Shown here: piece after piece, positions 17,171-25,598 of the stretch
Position numbering within the stretch: the first letter of the stretch is position 1
How the letters are laid out: the number at the start of each line of letters is the position of its first letter
Assembly (NCBI GenBank): GCA_030525085.1
Contig: JAUNFK010000011.1
Coordinates: 2,072-38,385 of the forward strand
Length of the DNA stretch: 36,314 nucleotides
Reading direction: 5' to 3'
Origin: a bacterium
Lineage (GTDB): Bacteria; Bacillota_I; Bacilli_A; RF39; UBA660
Translations under genes and position numbers: made by a program
Notes under the pieces: model-generated
The model's input: only the letters and a program-made list of their open reading frames with translations
The model's database searches: none
Told to the model about the DNA's origin: nothing

Positions 17171-18400
17171 ATGAATAGAGAGCCGTTAATACAAAATGTT
17201 AATATAGATTATATTATTCCGAACAGGTTTCAACCTAGGCTTACTTTTGATGAGAAGACATTAAATGAGCTAGCTGCATCTATTAAAGAGCATGGAATTA
17301 TTCAACCTTTGGTTTTAAGAAGACTTGGAGATAAATTTGAAATTATAGCAGGTGAAAGGCGTTATAAAGCCGCGCAGCTTGCTGGGTTAACTGAGGTTCC
17401 AGCAATAATTTCTAATATTGATGATAATAAGAGTGCTGAGATTGCTTTAGTTGAGAATGTTCAAAGAAGAAATTTAAATTCTTTAGAAGAAGCCAAGAGT
17501 TATAAAAAGATAATTGATAAAGAGGGATTAACACAAGATGAACTAGCAAAAAAAATTGGTGTTTCTCAATCTACAATTGCTAACAAGTTAAGATTATTAA
17601 ATTTAACTAGTGAGGCACAAGATGCTTTAATGAATGATAAAATTAGTGAAAGACATGCTAGAAGTTTATTAAGTGTAACTGATCCAGAAAAACAAAAAGA
17701 ACTTTTAAATAAAGTTATTTCTGAAAGACTAACTGTTAGACAACTTGATGATGAAATAAAGAAGGAAAGTAATCCAGTTAGTGATACTTTAACTAGTAGT
17801 GCTCCTATTTTTGATGCATTAAATGGAGCTAATACTCCTAGTGATAATGCAGGTGTAATAGATGCAACTCCTTCATCAGATGCTACAGATAATATGTTTA
17901 ATAGTTCTAGTAATAATATTTTTAATTTTGAACCTGCTAAAGAGGAAAAGACGGAGACTTTTGATTTAATGGCTGAAGATCCTATTAATAAGCCTTTAGA
18001 AGAGAAACCAGTCGAGTCACAGTCTAGTCCTGCGTTTAATTTATTTAATTTTAGTAATAATACCGAGTATCCTTCTTTAGAGGATGAAGTTACTAATATG
18101 AATATTGAGCCTATGGATAGATTAGAAGAGTTTAATCCATTTAATAGCAGTGCTACTGTTACTAAGAGTGCTCCTTTAGAAAGTCTTGATACTCCACTTG
18201 AAGAGGTTAAGAAGGAAGAAGAAAAACCAGTAGAGCCTCCAAAGAAGAAGATTTTAGAAAATAATTTAGATTCTGTTAAGGAAGCTTATAATGATTTTGT
18301 TAATGAATTAAAAGAAGCTGGATATAAAGTTTCTAGCGAGGATTTTGATTTTGAAGATTTATATCAAATGATAATAAAGATAGAAAAACAAGCTGATTAG
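17171..18400 (+). CDS. noc: Nucleoid occlusion protein Noc (ParB family) with a long disordered linker
   Basis: ParB-family CTPase that in Bacillus binds Noc sites and keeps division septa off the nucleoid. The protein is 409 residues from the ATG at 17171 (AGGATGGG upstream). The N-terminal domain has the CTP motif GERRYKAA (61-68). The helix-turn-helix is near 121-145 (SQSTIANKLRLL). At the four positions known to separate ParB from Noc (Caulobacter 173/179/184/201) it has Q133, K139, N144 and R161, so three of four match Noc. The C-terminal 50 residues (LDSVKEAYNDFV to YQMIIKIEK) resemble the Noc dimerisation domain. Two features are unusual. About 155 Ser/Asn/Glu/Asp/Pro-rich residues (200-355) separate the two. 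The N-terminal amphipathic membrane-binding helix of B. subtilis Noc is absent. No parA or second parB is nearby. Confidence 0.85.
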   Translation: MNREPLIQNVNIDYIIPNRFQPRLTFDEKTLNELAASIKEHGIIQPLVLRRLGDKFEIIAGERRYKAAQLAGLTEVPAIISNIDDNKSAEIALVENVQRRNLNSLEEAKSYKKIIDKEGLTQDELAKKIGVSQSTIANKLRLLNLTSEAQDALMNDKISERHARSLLSVTDPEKQKELLNKVISERLTVRQLDDEIKKESNPVSDTLTSSAPIFDALNGANTPSDNAGVIDATPSSDATDNMFNSSSNNIFNFEPAKEEKTETFDLMAEDPINKPLEEKPVESQSSPAFNLFNFSNNTEYPSLEDEVTNMNIEPMDRLEEFNPFNSSATVTKSAPLESLDTPLEEVKKEEEKPVEPPKKKILENNLDSVKEAYNDFVNELKEAGYKVSSEDFDFEDLYQMIIKIEKQAD

Positions 18401-18413
18401 GCTTGCTTTTTTT
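18389..18413. terminator. Bidirectional terminator between convergent noc and the PBP gene
   Basis: CAAGC, loop TGATTAG, GCTTG, then C and T7 on the plus strand; A-rich sequence on the other side gives a T-run on the minus strand. The noc TAG (18398-18400) is in the loop. Confidence 0.75.
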
Positions 18414-20325
18414 AGTTGGTGATAGGTTCAGTACCACGTTTAAAGTAATAGAGAATATTTTTGTTAGATTCTGTTGTTGTACCACTTATAGGATCAAGAG
18501 GCATAGCAATTATATTATCACTTGGAGTATACCATGATGATTCTTTATCTTTAAGATATTCTTCAACGTTATCACACCAGATGTTTTTGATTTTAGATGA
18601 GTATGTTTTAGGAACTGGACTATTATAGTCAGATCCAGCCCATACAAACATTAAAACATCGGGATTATAACCAATAACTAAATAGTCATTATCAGTTGTA
18701 CCACTTTTAATAGCATATTTTTTTGTTAATCTACTATTTAAAGATATTATTGTTGGTGATTGATAGTCAATGAATGAAGCGTTGTATGTGTTTGTAAGCA
18801 TTTCATTTATTATAAATACATTGTCTTTGTTTAGTACATCTTTGGTTTTATTTTTATGTTTATATATAGTGTTGCCTTCATAGTCTTCTACTTTTTCGAT
18901 GAAGTATAAATCATTGTATGTTCCATAGTTTGCTAGGGTGTTATATGTTTCAACGTAATCTAATAAGTTTAGTTCAACTGCACCAAGTGCTAGAGCAGGG
19001 AACGCATCTATTTCTTTTTTTAGTCCTGCTTCTTTAAGAGTATTTACTAATTCTTCTGTTCCAATAAATAGATGGGTTTTTACGGCGTAGATATTGTCTG
19101 AGTAAGCTAGAGCAGCTGCCATGGTAATATTTTTGTCTGCGTAGATGTTACTATAGTTTTTTGGGGTGTATTTTTTATTTTCTGCAAAAACAAAACTTGT
19201 TTCTTCGCTTTTAAATGTGCTTGCTTCAGTCATGTTGTTGTTTAGAGCAGCATAGTAAAGAAATGGTTTGATTGTTGAGCCGACTTGTCTTTTAGCGTAT
19301 ATTGCACGGTTAAACTGACTTTTAGAGTAGTTTAGACCACCAGCCAATGCAAATACTTTACCAGTAGATGGTTCAGCCATGATAGCAGCTAATTCAATGT
19401 TATCTTGATTTTCATTTTCTTTAAAAGTATTATCTAGTTTTTGCTGAGCATTTATATCTAGATTTGTGTATACTTTTAATCCTTTTGATTTTATTAAATC
19501 TTTAGGAATGCTCGGAATACTATTTAGCTCATTTAAGACAGCATCATAATAATACATAAGAGTTTGCATATTGTTAGTTTTTCTTTGACCGTAAATTTCA
19601 ATTTTCTTTGAAAATAAATTTTTGTAAGTTTCTTCATCAATTTTTTTATTTTTGTACATGGCTTCAGCGACGATTTTTGCTCTTTTAATGGATGCGTCGT
19701 AGTTGCTTACTGGGTTGTAGTTTTCGGGACTTTTAGGAATTCCCGCTAGGATAATTGCTTCTTCTAGGGTAAGCTCACTGCTTTTTTTATTAAAATAATA
19801 GTTACTAGCATTTTCGATACCAAAGTTTCCTTGACCATAATTTATTGTGTTAAGATAGCCTTCTAAGATTTCTTTTTTTGAGTAGTGGACTTCTAGATTA
19901 AGAGTTAGCATAGCTTCTTTAATTTTTCTTTTCCATGTTTGATCAAAATCTAGAAATAAGTTTTTAACATACTGCTGAGAAATGGTTGAGGCTCCAGCGG
20001 TTATAGATTTAGTTTTTGCATTTAGATATAGTGATTTTATGATTCTTAGATAGTCAAAACCGAAGTGGTGGTAAAAGTTTTTATCTTCAACAGAGATAGT
20101 AGCATTTATTAAATCATTAGATATTTCATTTATATTAGCCCATTTTTTGTTGTTGCTAGTTTGCAGAATTAGATTGTTTTCATTATCATATAAAGATAAT
20201 GCATTTGCAGAGTTTAGGGTTATTTTAGGGCTGAAGTATGCATATGTGTAAAGACAGGAGATAATTACTGTAAATGTTATGATAAAAAAGATAGTTAATT
20301 TATATATAAATTTAAGTTTTTTCAT
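18412..20325 (-). CDS. Class A penicillin-binding protein (transglycosylase/transpeptidase)
   Basis: Bifunctional enzyme that polymerises lipid II and cross-links peptidoglycan at the outer membrane face. The protein is 637 residues. One N-terminal membrane anchor covers about 9-31. The GT51 domain has EDKNFYHHFGFD (catalytic E80), GASTISQQ and LNTINYGQG. The transpeptidase domain has SxxK as GSTIKP (Ser near 350), SxN as YSDN and KTG-like KSGT. CGGTGAAAC precedes the ATG. It is read against the direction of replication and of its neighbours, converging on noc with only 11 nt between stop codons. It belongs to the PBP1a/pbpF-like group, but the exact paralogue cannot be fixed here. Confidence 0.93.
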   Translation of the reverse strand: MKKLKFIYKLTIFFIITFTVIISCLYTYAYFSPKITLNSANALSLYDNENNLILQTSNNKKWANINEISNDLINATISVEDKNFYHHFGFDYLRIIKSLYLNAKTKSITAGASTISQQYVKNLFLDFDQTWKRKIKEAMLTLNLEVHYSKKEILEGYLNTINYGQGNFGIENASNYYFNKKSSELTLEEAIILAGIPKSPENYNPVSNYDASIKRAKIVAEAMYKNKKIDEETYKNLFSKKIEIYGQRKTNNMQTLMYYYDAVLNELNSIPSIPKDLIKSKGLKVYTNLDINAQQKLDNTFKENENQDNIELAAIMAEPSTGKVFALAGGLNYSKSQFNRAIYAKRQVGSTIKPFLYYAALNNNMTEASTFKSEETSFVFAENKKYTPKNYSNIYADKNITMAAALAYSDNIYAVKTHLFIGTEELVNTLKEAGLKKEIDAFPALALGAVELNLLDYVETYNTLANYGTYNDLYFIEKVEDYEGNTIYKHKNKTKDVLNKDNVFIINEMLTNTYNASFIDYQSPTIISLNSRLTKKYAIKSGTTDNDYLVIGYNPDVLMFVWAGSDYNSPVPKTYSSKIKNIWCDNVEEYLKDKESSWYTPSDNIIAMPLDPISGTTTESNKNILYYFKRGTEPITN

Positions 20326-20391
20326 GTTTCACCGTTTATTATTATGGTAAAGTTGATTGTTTTTATGCTAGAATGGTTGTAGTGATGTTTT

Positions 20392-20709
20392 ATGATTAAA
20401 ATTGAATTATATAAAGACGGAGATTTAGTTTTAAGTTCTGATGGTAAGATAGATGATAGATTACTTGTTTTTGGTAATATTATTTATGATTTAGATAAGG
20501 ATATTCTTATTAGGGAAGATGCTAGTTTTAGATATTTATTAGATTTTAAAAATAGTACTAGTGAGATTATTATTAAAGAGCAAGATTATCATTTGAATTT
20601 AAAGATTGATGTTCTTAGTGTAAATAATGAGAATAAGAGAAGAGAAATATACTATAATATTGAAAGTGAAACACAGATAAACAACAGGATAGTGTTAACT
20701 TTTGATTAA
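20392..20709 (+). CDS. Small protein of unknown function, possibly YwiB/DUF1934-like
   Basis: A 105-residue protein with no signal peptide or membrane span. It is rich in alternating hydrophobic residues that suggest a beta-strand fold (IIYDLDKDILI, YHLNLKIDVLSV, RIVLTFD). I do not recognise conserved catalytic residues. Its place directly before rpoE recalls the ywiB-argS-rpoE neighbourhood of B. subtilis, and the length and strand pattern would suit a DUF1934 barrel, but similarity is too weak to assert. It is divergent from the PBP gene; TGCTAGAAT at 20368-20376 could be an extended -10. Confidence 0.7.
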   Translation: MIKIELYKDGDLVLSSDGKIDDRLLVFGNIIYDLDKDILIREDASFRYLLDFKNSTSEIIIKEQDYHLNLKIDVLSVNNENKRREIYYNIESETQINNRIVLTFD

Positions 20710-20722
20710 GTATATTTTTTTG

Positions 20723-20750
20723 TTGACAATGCATTATAATATGATAAAAT
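20723..20750 (+). promoter_or_regulatory. rpoE promoter
   Basis: TTGACA (20723-20728), 16-bp spacer, TAAAAT (20745-20750). Consensus -35, fair -10. Confidence 0.7.
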
Positions 20751-20762
20751 TATGTTTGTTTA

Positions 20763-20806
20763 AAAAGCCATTATCATTTATTTTAGTGAAACATATAATG
20801 GTTTTT
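20763..20806 (+). promoter_or_regulatory. rpoE leader hairpin, possible attenuator
   Basis: AAAAGCCATTAT (20763-20774) pairs with ATAATGGTTTTT (20795-20806) over 12 bp with one G-T pair and a 20-nt loop. The T5 tail ends 4 nt before the AGGAGG site of rpoE. The A-run/T-run base resembles an intrinsic terminator placed between promoter and gene. Confidence 0.5.
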
Positions 20807-20822
20807 AGAGGAGGATATAGTT

Positions 20823-21257
20823 ATGGTAAAACTTACAGATGAAGAGAAAGAAACTTTGTCTTATGATGATGTAGCATATTTAATCTTAAACGATGAAAAA
20901 AAGAAAATTAAAATACAAGATTTATTTAAAAAAGTAATTAAAGTTATGGGCTTACCTGAAAGTGAATATGAAGAAGGTATTGGTGACTTTTTTGAACTTA
21001 TTACAACAGATAAAAGATTTATAATTTTAGATAAAGGATATTGTGATTTAAAGATAAATCATAGTACTAAAGTTATTATTGATGATGATGACGATGAAGA
21101 TTATGAAATGATGAATGAAGAAGAAATAGATACTGAAGAGGAGTCTGAAGAAGAAAACTATGATGATGAGTCTATGGATGATTTAGATAGTGATGATGAT
21201 TTAGATGATTTAGTAATTATTGATTCTGAAGAAGAGAATGATGGAGAGTTAATGTAG
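20823..21257 (+). CDS. rpoE: RNA polymerase delta subunit
   Basis: Gram-positive RNA polymerase accessory subunit that speeds recycling and changes promoter sensitivity to initiating NTPs. The protein is 144 residues. The N-terminal HARE-HTH fold covers about 1-80 (SYDDVAYLIL, IQDLFKKVIKVMG, IGDFFELITTDKRFI, then LDKGYCDL). It is followed by a very acidic disordered tail of about 60 residues (DDDDDEDYE, DDLDSDDDLDDL), exactly the family layout. AGAGGAGG precedes the ATG. The leader contains a 12-bp hairpin. It is followed by prfA after 29 nt. Confidence 0.93.
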   Translation: MVKLTDEEKETLSYDDVAYLILNDEKKKIKIQDLFKKVIKVMGLPESEYEEGIGDFFELITTDKRFIILDKGYCDLKINHSTKVIIDDDDDEDYEMMNEEEIDTEEESEEENYDDESMDDLDSDDDLDDLVIIDSEEENDGELM

Positions 21258-21286
21258 CCTACTCTTATATAAAGAAAGAGGTTAAT

Positions 21287-22345
21287 ATGATAGAAAGATT
21301 AGAGTTATTAAAAAAGAGGTATGAGGAGATAAATGAAGAGTTACTTAATCCTGAGGTGTTAAGTGATTTTTCTAAGCAGATGAAGCTTTCAAAGGAAAAA
21401 AGTAGTATTGAGCCTTCTGTAATGAAATATGAAGAGTTAAAAAAAGTTACTGCAGAAATTGAGGATTTGAAGGCTTTGGTTAATGACCCAGAAATGCACG
21501 AGATTGCTTCAATGGAATTAGATGAGAAACATTCTCTTCTTGAAAAGATTAATAGTGAGCTTGAGATTCTTCTTTTACCTAAGGATGAAAATGATGGCAA
21601 GGATATTATTATGGAAATCAGAGGAGCTGCTGGTGGAGATGAAGCTAATATTTTTGCTGGAGATTTATTTAGAATGTATAGTAGATACGCTGAAAAGAAT
21701 AATTGGAAGATTGAAGTATCTAGAGAAGAAGAAGGAACTAGTGGTGGATTTTCACAGATTGAGTTTTTAGTTAAGGGGGATAATGTTTATTCAAAGCTAA
21801 AGTTTGAAAGTGGAGTTCATAGAGTTCAAAGAGTTCCTGAAACTGAGACACAGGGAAGAATTCATACGTCTACTGCGACTGTTTTAGTTATGCCTGAGGT
21901 AGATGATGTTGATGTTGAGATTAAGCCTGAAGATGTAAGAGTTGATGTATATCGTTCTAGTGGTAAGGGCGGACAAGGAGTTAATACAACTGATAGTGCG
22001 GTTAGAGTTACACATATTCCAACTGGTATTGTTGTTACTTGTCAAAATGAAAGAAGTCAGATTAAGAATAAGGCAAGAGCAATGGTTGTTTTAAAAAGTA
22101 GAATCTATGATATGCAACAGCAAGAGAAGAACAAAGCTGCTGATACAGCTCGTAAGAGTATGATTGGTACTGGAGATAGATCTGAGAAGATTAGAACTTA
22201 TAATTATCCACAAAATAGAGTTACTGATCACAGAATTAATTTTAGTATTATGGAACTTGATAGAGTTATGGATGGTAATATTGATCCTATTATAGAGGCA
22301 TTAATTGCTGAAGATACTAGAATTAAGATGGAAAATGCAGAATGA
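21287..22345 (+). CDS. prfA: Peptide chain release factor 1
   Basis: Recognises UAA and UAG stop codons and triggers peptide release. The protein is 352 residues. The peptidyl-hydrolysis GGQ motif is in GKGGQGVNTTDS near residue 227. The tripeptide codon-reading region is RVPETETQGRIHTS, giving P-E-T at the RF1 P-x-T position, which separates it from RF2 (S-P-F). AGAGG precedes the ATG. It overlaps prmC by 4 nt (ATGA), the enzyme that methylates its GGQ glutamine. Confidence 0.97.
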   Translation: MIERLELLKKRYEEINEELLNPEVLSDFSKQMKLSKEKSSIEPSVMKYEELKKVTAEIEDLKALVNDPEMHEIASMELDEKHSLLEKINSELEILLLPKDENDGKDIIMEIRGAAGGDEANIFAGDLFRMYSRYAEKNNWKIEVSREEEGTSGGFSQIEFLVKGDNVYSKLKFESGVHRVQRVPETETQGRIHTSTATVLVMPEVDDVDVEIKPEDVRVDVYRSSGKGGQGVNTTDSAVRVTHIPTGIVVTCQNERSQIKNKARAMVVLKSRIYDMQQQEKNKAADTARKSMIGTGDRSEKIRTYNYPQNRVTDHRINFSIMELDRVMDGNIDPIIEALIAEDTRIKMENAE

Positions 22346-23076
22346 AAAGACCGGATTTTATAAGTTTAACTGATTGGCGTCTTTTAGAGCAGAAGTATCA
22401 GAATATGGATTATCCAATTAAAAGGATTGAAAATGGTTATCCGATTCAGTATTTGATTGGTAATGTAGACTTTTATGGATATAAAATTATGGTCAATAAA
22501 AATGTTTTGATACCTAGATTTGAGACGGAAACACTTGTTGAAAAGACACTTAAGTATATTGATGAGTATAAGTTTAATAAAGTTTCTGTGCTTGAGATAG
22601 GTACTGGTTCAGGATGTATAAGTGTTGCTTTAAAGAAGGAAAATGAGGACTTAGAGATTACAGCTACTGATATAAGTATGGGAGCTTTAAAGGTTGCTAA
22701 AAAGAATGCTAAACTTAACAAGTGTAAGATAACTTTTATAAAGCAGGATGTTAATAAGTGTAAACTTTTCAACAATTATGATGTGTTAATTAGTAATCCA
22801 CCTTATTTAAAAGAAACTGATGTTTTAGATGAGAAGACGAGGTTTGAGCCACATAATGCTTTATTTGGTGGTAAGGATGGACTAAAGTTTTATCCAGTAA
22901 TCTTTGGCGTTGCTAAAAAGTATTTAAACAAAAAATTTTTAATAGCGCTTGAAATAGACGAAGATAATGGTAAAGAAATAAAAGCACTTGCTAAAGAAGC
23001 TTTTCCTAAAGCTAAAGTAAAATTGGAGAAAGATTTAGCTGGAAGAGATAGATATATTTTTGTTATAAATGAATAA
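22342..23076 (+). CDS. prmC: Release factor glutamine methyltransferase PrmC
   Basis: SAM-dependent enzyme that N5-methylates the GGQ glutamine of release factors. The protein is 244 residues. SAM motif I is VLEIGTGSGCISVAL near residue 85. The catalytic substrate-binding NPPY motif (ISNPPYL) is near 152, and YLIGNVDFYG near residue 37 is the PrmC N-terminal signature. Its ATG overlaps the prfA stop. The hairpin downstream separates it from spoIIR. Confidence 0.95.
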   Translation: MKRPDFISLTDWRLLEQKYQNMDYPIKRIENGYPIQYLIGNVDFYGYKIMVNKNVLIPRFETETLVEKTLKYIDEYKFNKVSVLEIGTGSGCISVALKKENEDLEITATDISMGALKVAKKNAKLNKCKITFIKQDVNKCKLFNNYDVLISNPPYLKETDVLDEKTRFEPHNALFGGKDGLKFYPVIFGVAKKYLNKKFLIALEIDEDNGKEIKALAKEAFPKAKVKLEKDLAGRDRYIFVINE

Positions 23077-23084
23077 AAAGTTTG

Positions 23085-23118
23085 AAAGTCACCCACTGTT
23101 TAAGTGAAAGGTGATTTT
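23085..23118 (+). promoter_or_regulatory. Hairpin that covers the spoIIR ribosome-binding site
   Basis: AAAGTCACC (23085-23093) pairs with GGTGATTTT (23110-23118) with one G-T pair. An inner CACT/AGTG stem is closed by loop GTTTA with an AAA bulge. The 3' arm is the spoIIR Shine-Dalgarno GGTGAT, and the T-run that follows makes it terminator-like after prmC. It could both end prmC transcripts and limit spoIIR translation. Confidence 0.55.
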
Positions 23119-23121
23119 TTT

Positions 23122-23634
23122 ATGAAGAAATTGTTAATAATAATGGCTGCTGTTATTTCGGTAGGTGTGTTTAATAAAAGTAAGAATGAATCTGTTGTTA
23201 TACCTAGTTCATCAATTAGATTTAGAGTAGTTAGTAATAGTAATGCTCCTGGAGATATTAAAACTAAGTTAGATTTAAAGAGAAAATTAGAAGATTATTT
23301 ATATGATAAAGTGGCGAGTGCTAGTACAGTAAGTGATGCAGAAAAAATTGTGTCAGAGGAACTTGATAATATAAATAAGTTAATAAAGCAGAATTTAATG
23401 AGTGATAATTTTACTGTTAGTTATGGAATGAATTATTTTCCAAGTAAAACTTATAAAGGTGTAGTGTATGATGGTGGTTATTATAATTCATTAGTTGTTA
23501 CTTTGGGTGATGGAGAAGGTGATAACTGGTGGTGTGTGCTATTTCCTCCGCTTTGTCTTATGGAAGAAAATGAAACGACAAGTGATGTTCAATATAAATT
23601 TTTTGTAAAGAGCATAATTGAAAAATTTAGATAA
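23122..23634 (+). CDS. spoIIR: Stage II sporulation protein R
   Basis: Forespore signal protein that activates the SpoIIGA protease to process pro-SigE in the mother cell. The protein is 170 residues, with an N-terminal signal-like hydrophobic stretch (KKLLIIMAAVISVGVF). Family features are SIRFRVVSNSNAPGDIKTKL near residue 34 and the hallmark NWWCVLFPPLC near 135, preceded by a GDGEGDN segment. The ATG at 23122 is chosen because GGTGAT lies upstream; the in-frame GTG at 23104 would put the signal peptide in the middle. The prfA-prmC-spoIIR order is as in Bacillus. No SigF promoter was recognised. SigE and SpoIIGA are not in the window. Confidence 0.92.
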   Translation: MKKLLIIMAAVISVGVFNKSKNESVVIPSSSIRFRVVSNSNAPGDIKTKLDLKRKLEDYLYDKVASASTVSDAEKIVSEELDNINKLIKQNLMSDNFTVSYGMNYFPSKTYKGVVYDGGYYNSLVVTLGDGEGDNWWCVLFPPLCLMEENETTSDVQYKFFVKSIIEKFR

Positions 23635-23655
23635 TATACTTAACTAGGAGGCATA

Positions 23656-24192
23656 ATGTTAAGTATTTTTTTTATTGGGTTTGCTCTTAGTATGGATGCT
23701 TTTGGATTATCGATTGGTATAGGTATGCAGAAAATAAGTAAAAAAACATTTATTTTACTTCCTTTATGTGTAGCAGTATTTCATTTTGTGATGCCGATGT
23801 TAGGGAATAGTTTTAGTTTTTTTATAAGAGATATTCTTTATTTTGATCCTAGTTTTTTGATGGTTGCAGTATTTTTTTATTTGTCTATTATGATGTTTGT
23901 AACTAGAAATAAGGAAGATAACGTTATTTTAAAGAGTTTTATGAGTATTTTATTTACGTCTTTTAGTGTTAGTATTGATAGTTTAACTGTAGGACTAGGA
24001 TTATCTAGTATTACTAATCACTATATAGCGAGCTCAGTTATTTTTAGTACATGTGCTGGTTGTTTAACTTACATTGGCCTTATGACTGGCAAGTATTCAA
24101 TGAAGTGTTTAAAAAAGGAAGCAAATGTTTTTGGAAGTGTGTTACTTTTTATTCTAGCAATTGTAAATTTATGTAAAATATTCTTTAATTAG
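23656..24192 (+). CDS. MntP/YtaF-family membrane protein, putative manganese efflux
   Basis: Polytopic protein of 178 residues with about six hydrophobic spans. The duplicated MntP motif is visible as ALSMDAFGLSIGIGM at the N-terminus and SVSIDSLTVGLGLSS near residue 110, each with the Asp expected in a metal path. AGGAGG precedes the ATG. In B. subtilis an MntP-family gene (ywlD) lies a few genes after spoIIR, so both MntP (Mn export) and sporulation YtaF assignments are possible; sequence alone does not decide. Confidence 0.85.
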   Translation: MLSIFFIGFALSMDAFGLSIGIGMQKISKKTFILLPLCVAVFHFVMPMLGNSFSFFIRDILYFDPSFLMVAVFFYLSIMMFVTRNKEDNVILKSFMSILFTSFSVSIDSLTVGLGLSSITNHYIASSVIFSTCAGCLTYIGLMTGKYSMKCLKKEANVFGSVLLFILAIVNLCKIFFN

Positions 24193-24221
24193 TTGATTTA
24201 AAAAGTTAGTCATTATATATT
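24193..24221 (+). promoter_or_regulatory. murA promoter
   Basis: TTGATT (24193-24198), 17-bp spacer, TATATT (24216-24221). Confidence 0.55.
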
Positions 24222-24253
24222 AAAGTTGGATAATTGTGTAAAGAGGAAGAGAT

Positions 24254-25510
24254 ATGAAGAAATTAATTATTGAAGGTAAGCATGAATTATCTGGAACTAT
24301 TAAAATAGGTGGCGCTAAGAATAGTGTAGTTGCCCTTATTCCAGCAGCAATGCTTACTGATGGTAAAAGTGTTATTTATAACGTACCAAACATAAGTGAT
24401 GTTCATAGACTTATTGAGATGATGGAAAAGTTAGGGTCATCTGTCAAATTTGAGGGGGATACTCTTTATATTGATAATAGTAATTCTAAGAATGCTGTTA
24501 TTGACGAGGAATATGCTTCTAAATTAAGGGCATCATATTATTTTATGGGAGTGTTGCTGGCTAAATATGGACATGCAGAGATTTCTTATCCTGGTGGATG
24601 CTCAATAGGTTCTAGGCCAATTAATTTTCACTTAAATGGTTTTGAGAAGTTAGGTGCGAGTGTTAAGATTAAAGATAATAAGGAATATATTGTTGATGCT
24701 AAAGAGCTTAAAGGTAATGATATATTTTTAGATTTTGCTAGTGTAGGAGCAACACTTAACATTATGTTTGCAGCTGTTAAAGCAAAGGGTGTTACGCATA
24801 TTTATAATGCGGCTAAGGAGCCAGAGATAGTAAACGTAGCGTCATTTTTAAGTACGATGGGAGCTAGGGTTTATGGTGCAGGAACTAGTCAGATAACCAT
24901 TGAAGGTGTTGATACTTTAGGTGATGGTATTGTTGAGGTAATACCTGATAGAATAGAAGCCGGAACTTATATTATGATTGGTAGTCTTCTTGGTAAAGAT
25001 TTAGTAATTGAAGGAGTTATTAAGGAGCATTTAGAGTCTGTTTTAACTAAACTAATAGAAGCTGGTTGTGATATTAAGATTGATGGCACAACAATTGTTG
25101 TTAATAAGGTAGATAAACTTAAACCAGTAAATGTTAAGACGCTTGTTTATCCGGGATTTCCAACGGATTTAGGACAACCAATGAGTACTTTACTTACACA
25201 GTGTGAAGGTGAATCTTTATTTGAAGAGACAATATATGAAAATAGAATGAGACATATTAAGTATTTAAATGCGATGGGGGCTAATATAAAGTTATTTGAT
25301 AAGAGTGCAATTATTTTTGGTAAGTCTGATTTATTAGGTAGAGATGTTGAAGCAACAGATTTAAGAGCAGGAGCCGCGATGATGGTTGCTGGTATGATTG
25401 CTGAAGGAACTACGAAGATTGTTAATATAGAACATATTTTAAGAGGTTATGAAAATATCGTTGGAAAGTTATCTTCAGTAGGAGCTAAAATCGAAATAAT
25501 TGACGAATAA
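24254..25510 (+). CDS. murA: UDP-N-acetylglucosamine 1-carboxyvinyltransferase
   Basis: First committed enzyme of peptidoglycan synthesis, transferring enolpyruvate from PEP to UDP-GlcNAc. The protein is 418 residues with the EPSP-synthase fold. Active-site K22-N23 lie in KIGGAKNS. The catalytic, fosfomycin-reactive C116 is in YPGGCSIGSRP. The TDLRAGAAMMVAGMIAEG segment is near residue 374. AGAGGAAGAG precedes the ATG. It has its own promoter after mntP and is followed by rpmE. Confidence 0.97.
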   Translation: MKKLIIEGKHELSGTIKIGGAKNSVVALIPAAMLTDGKSVIYNVPNISDVHRLIEMMEKLGSSVKFEGDTLYIDNSNSKNAVIDEEYASKLRASYYFMGVLLAKYGHAEISYPGGCSIGSRPINFHLNGFEKLGASVKIKDNKEYIVDAKELKGNDIFLDFASVGATLNIMFAAVKAKGVTHIYNAAKEPEIVNVASFLSTMGARVYGAGTSQITIEGVDTLGDGIVEVIPDRIEAGTYIMIGSLLGKDLVIEGVIKEHLESVLTKLIEAGCDIKIDGTTIVVNKVDKLKPVNVKTLVYPGFPTDLGQPMSTLLTQCEGESLFEETIYENRMRHIKYLNAMGANIKLFDKSAIIFGKSDLLGRDVEATDLRAGAAMMVAGMIAEGTTKIVNIEHILRGYENIVGKLSSVGAKIEIIDE

Positions 25511-25513
25511 TTA

Positions 25514-25541
25514 TTGAATATTTGTAAAAATATGATATAAT
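25514..25541 (+). promoter_or_regulatory. rpmE promoter
   Basis: TTGAAT (25514-25519), 16-bp spacer, consensus TATAAT (25536-25541). Confidence 0.75.
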
Positions 25542-25547
25542 ACATGA

Positions 25548-25590
25548 GAAACGAATTTCTATGGCTTAGTAAAAGTCATGGCGGAAGGAG
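25548..25590 (+). promoter_or_regulatory. rpmE leader, candidate L31 autoregulatory RNA
   Basis: The short leader contains AGAAAcgaATTTCT and a second stem ATGGCTT/AAGTCAT (25561-25579, loop AGTAA) just before GGAAGGAG. Ribosomal-protein L31 leaders are known in Bacillota; this matches in place and size but I cannot confirm the motif by eye. Confidence 0.35.
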
Positions 25591-25598
25591 ATGCGAAT

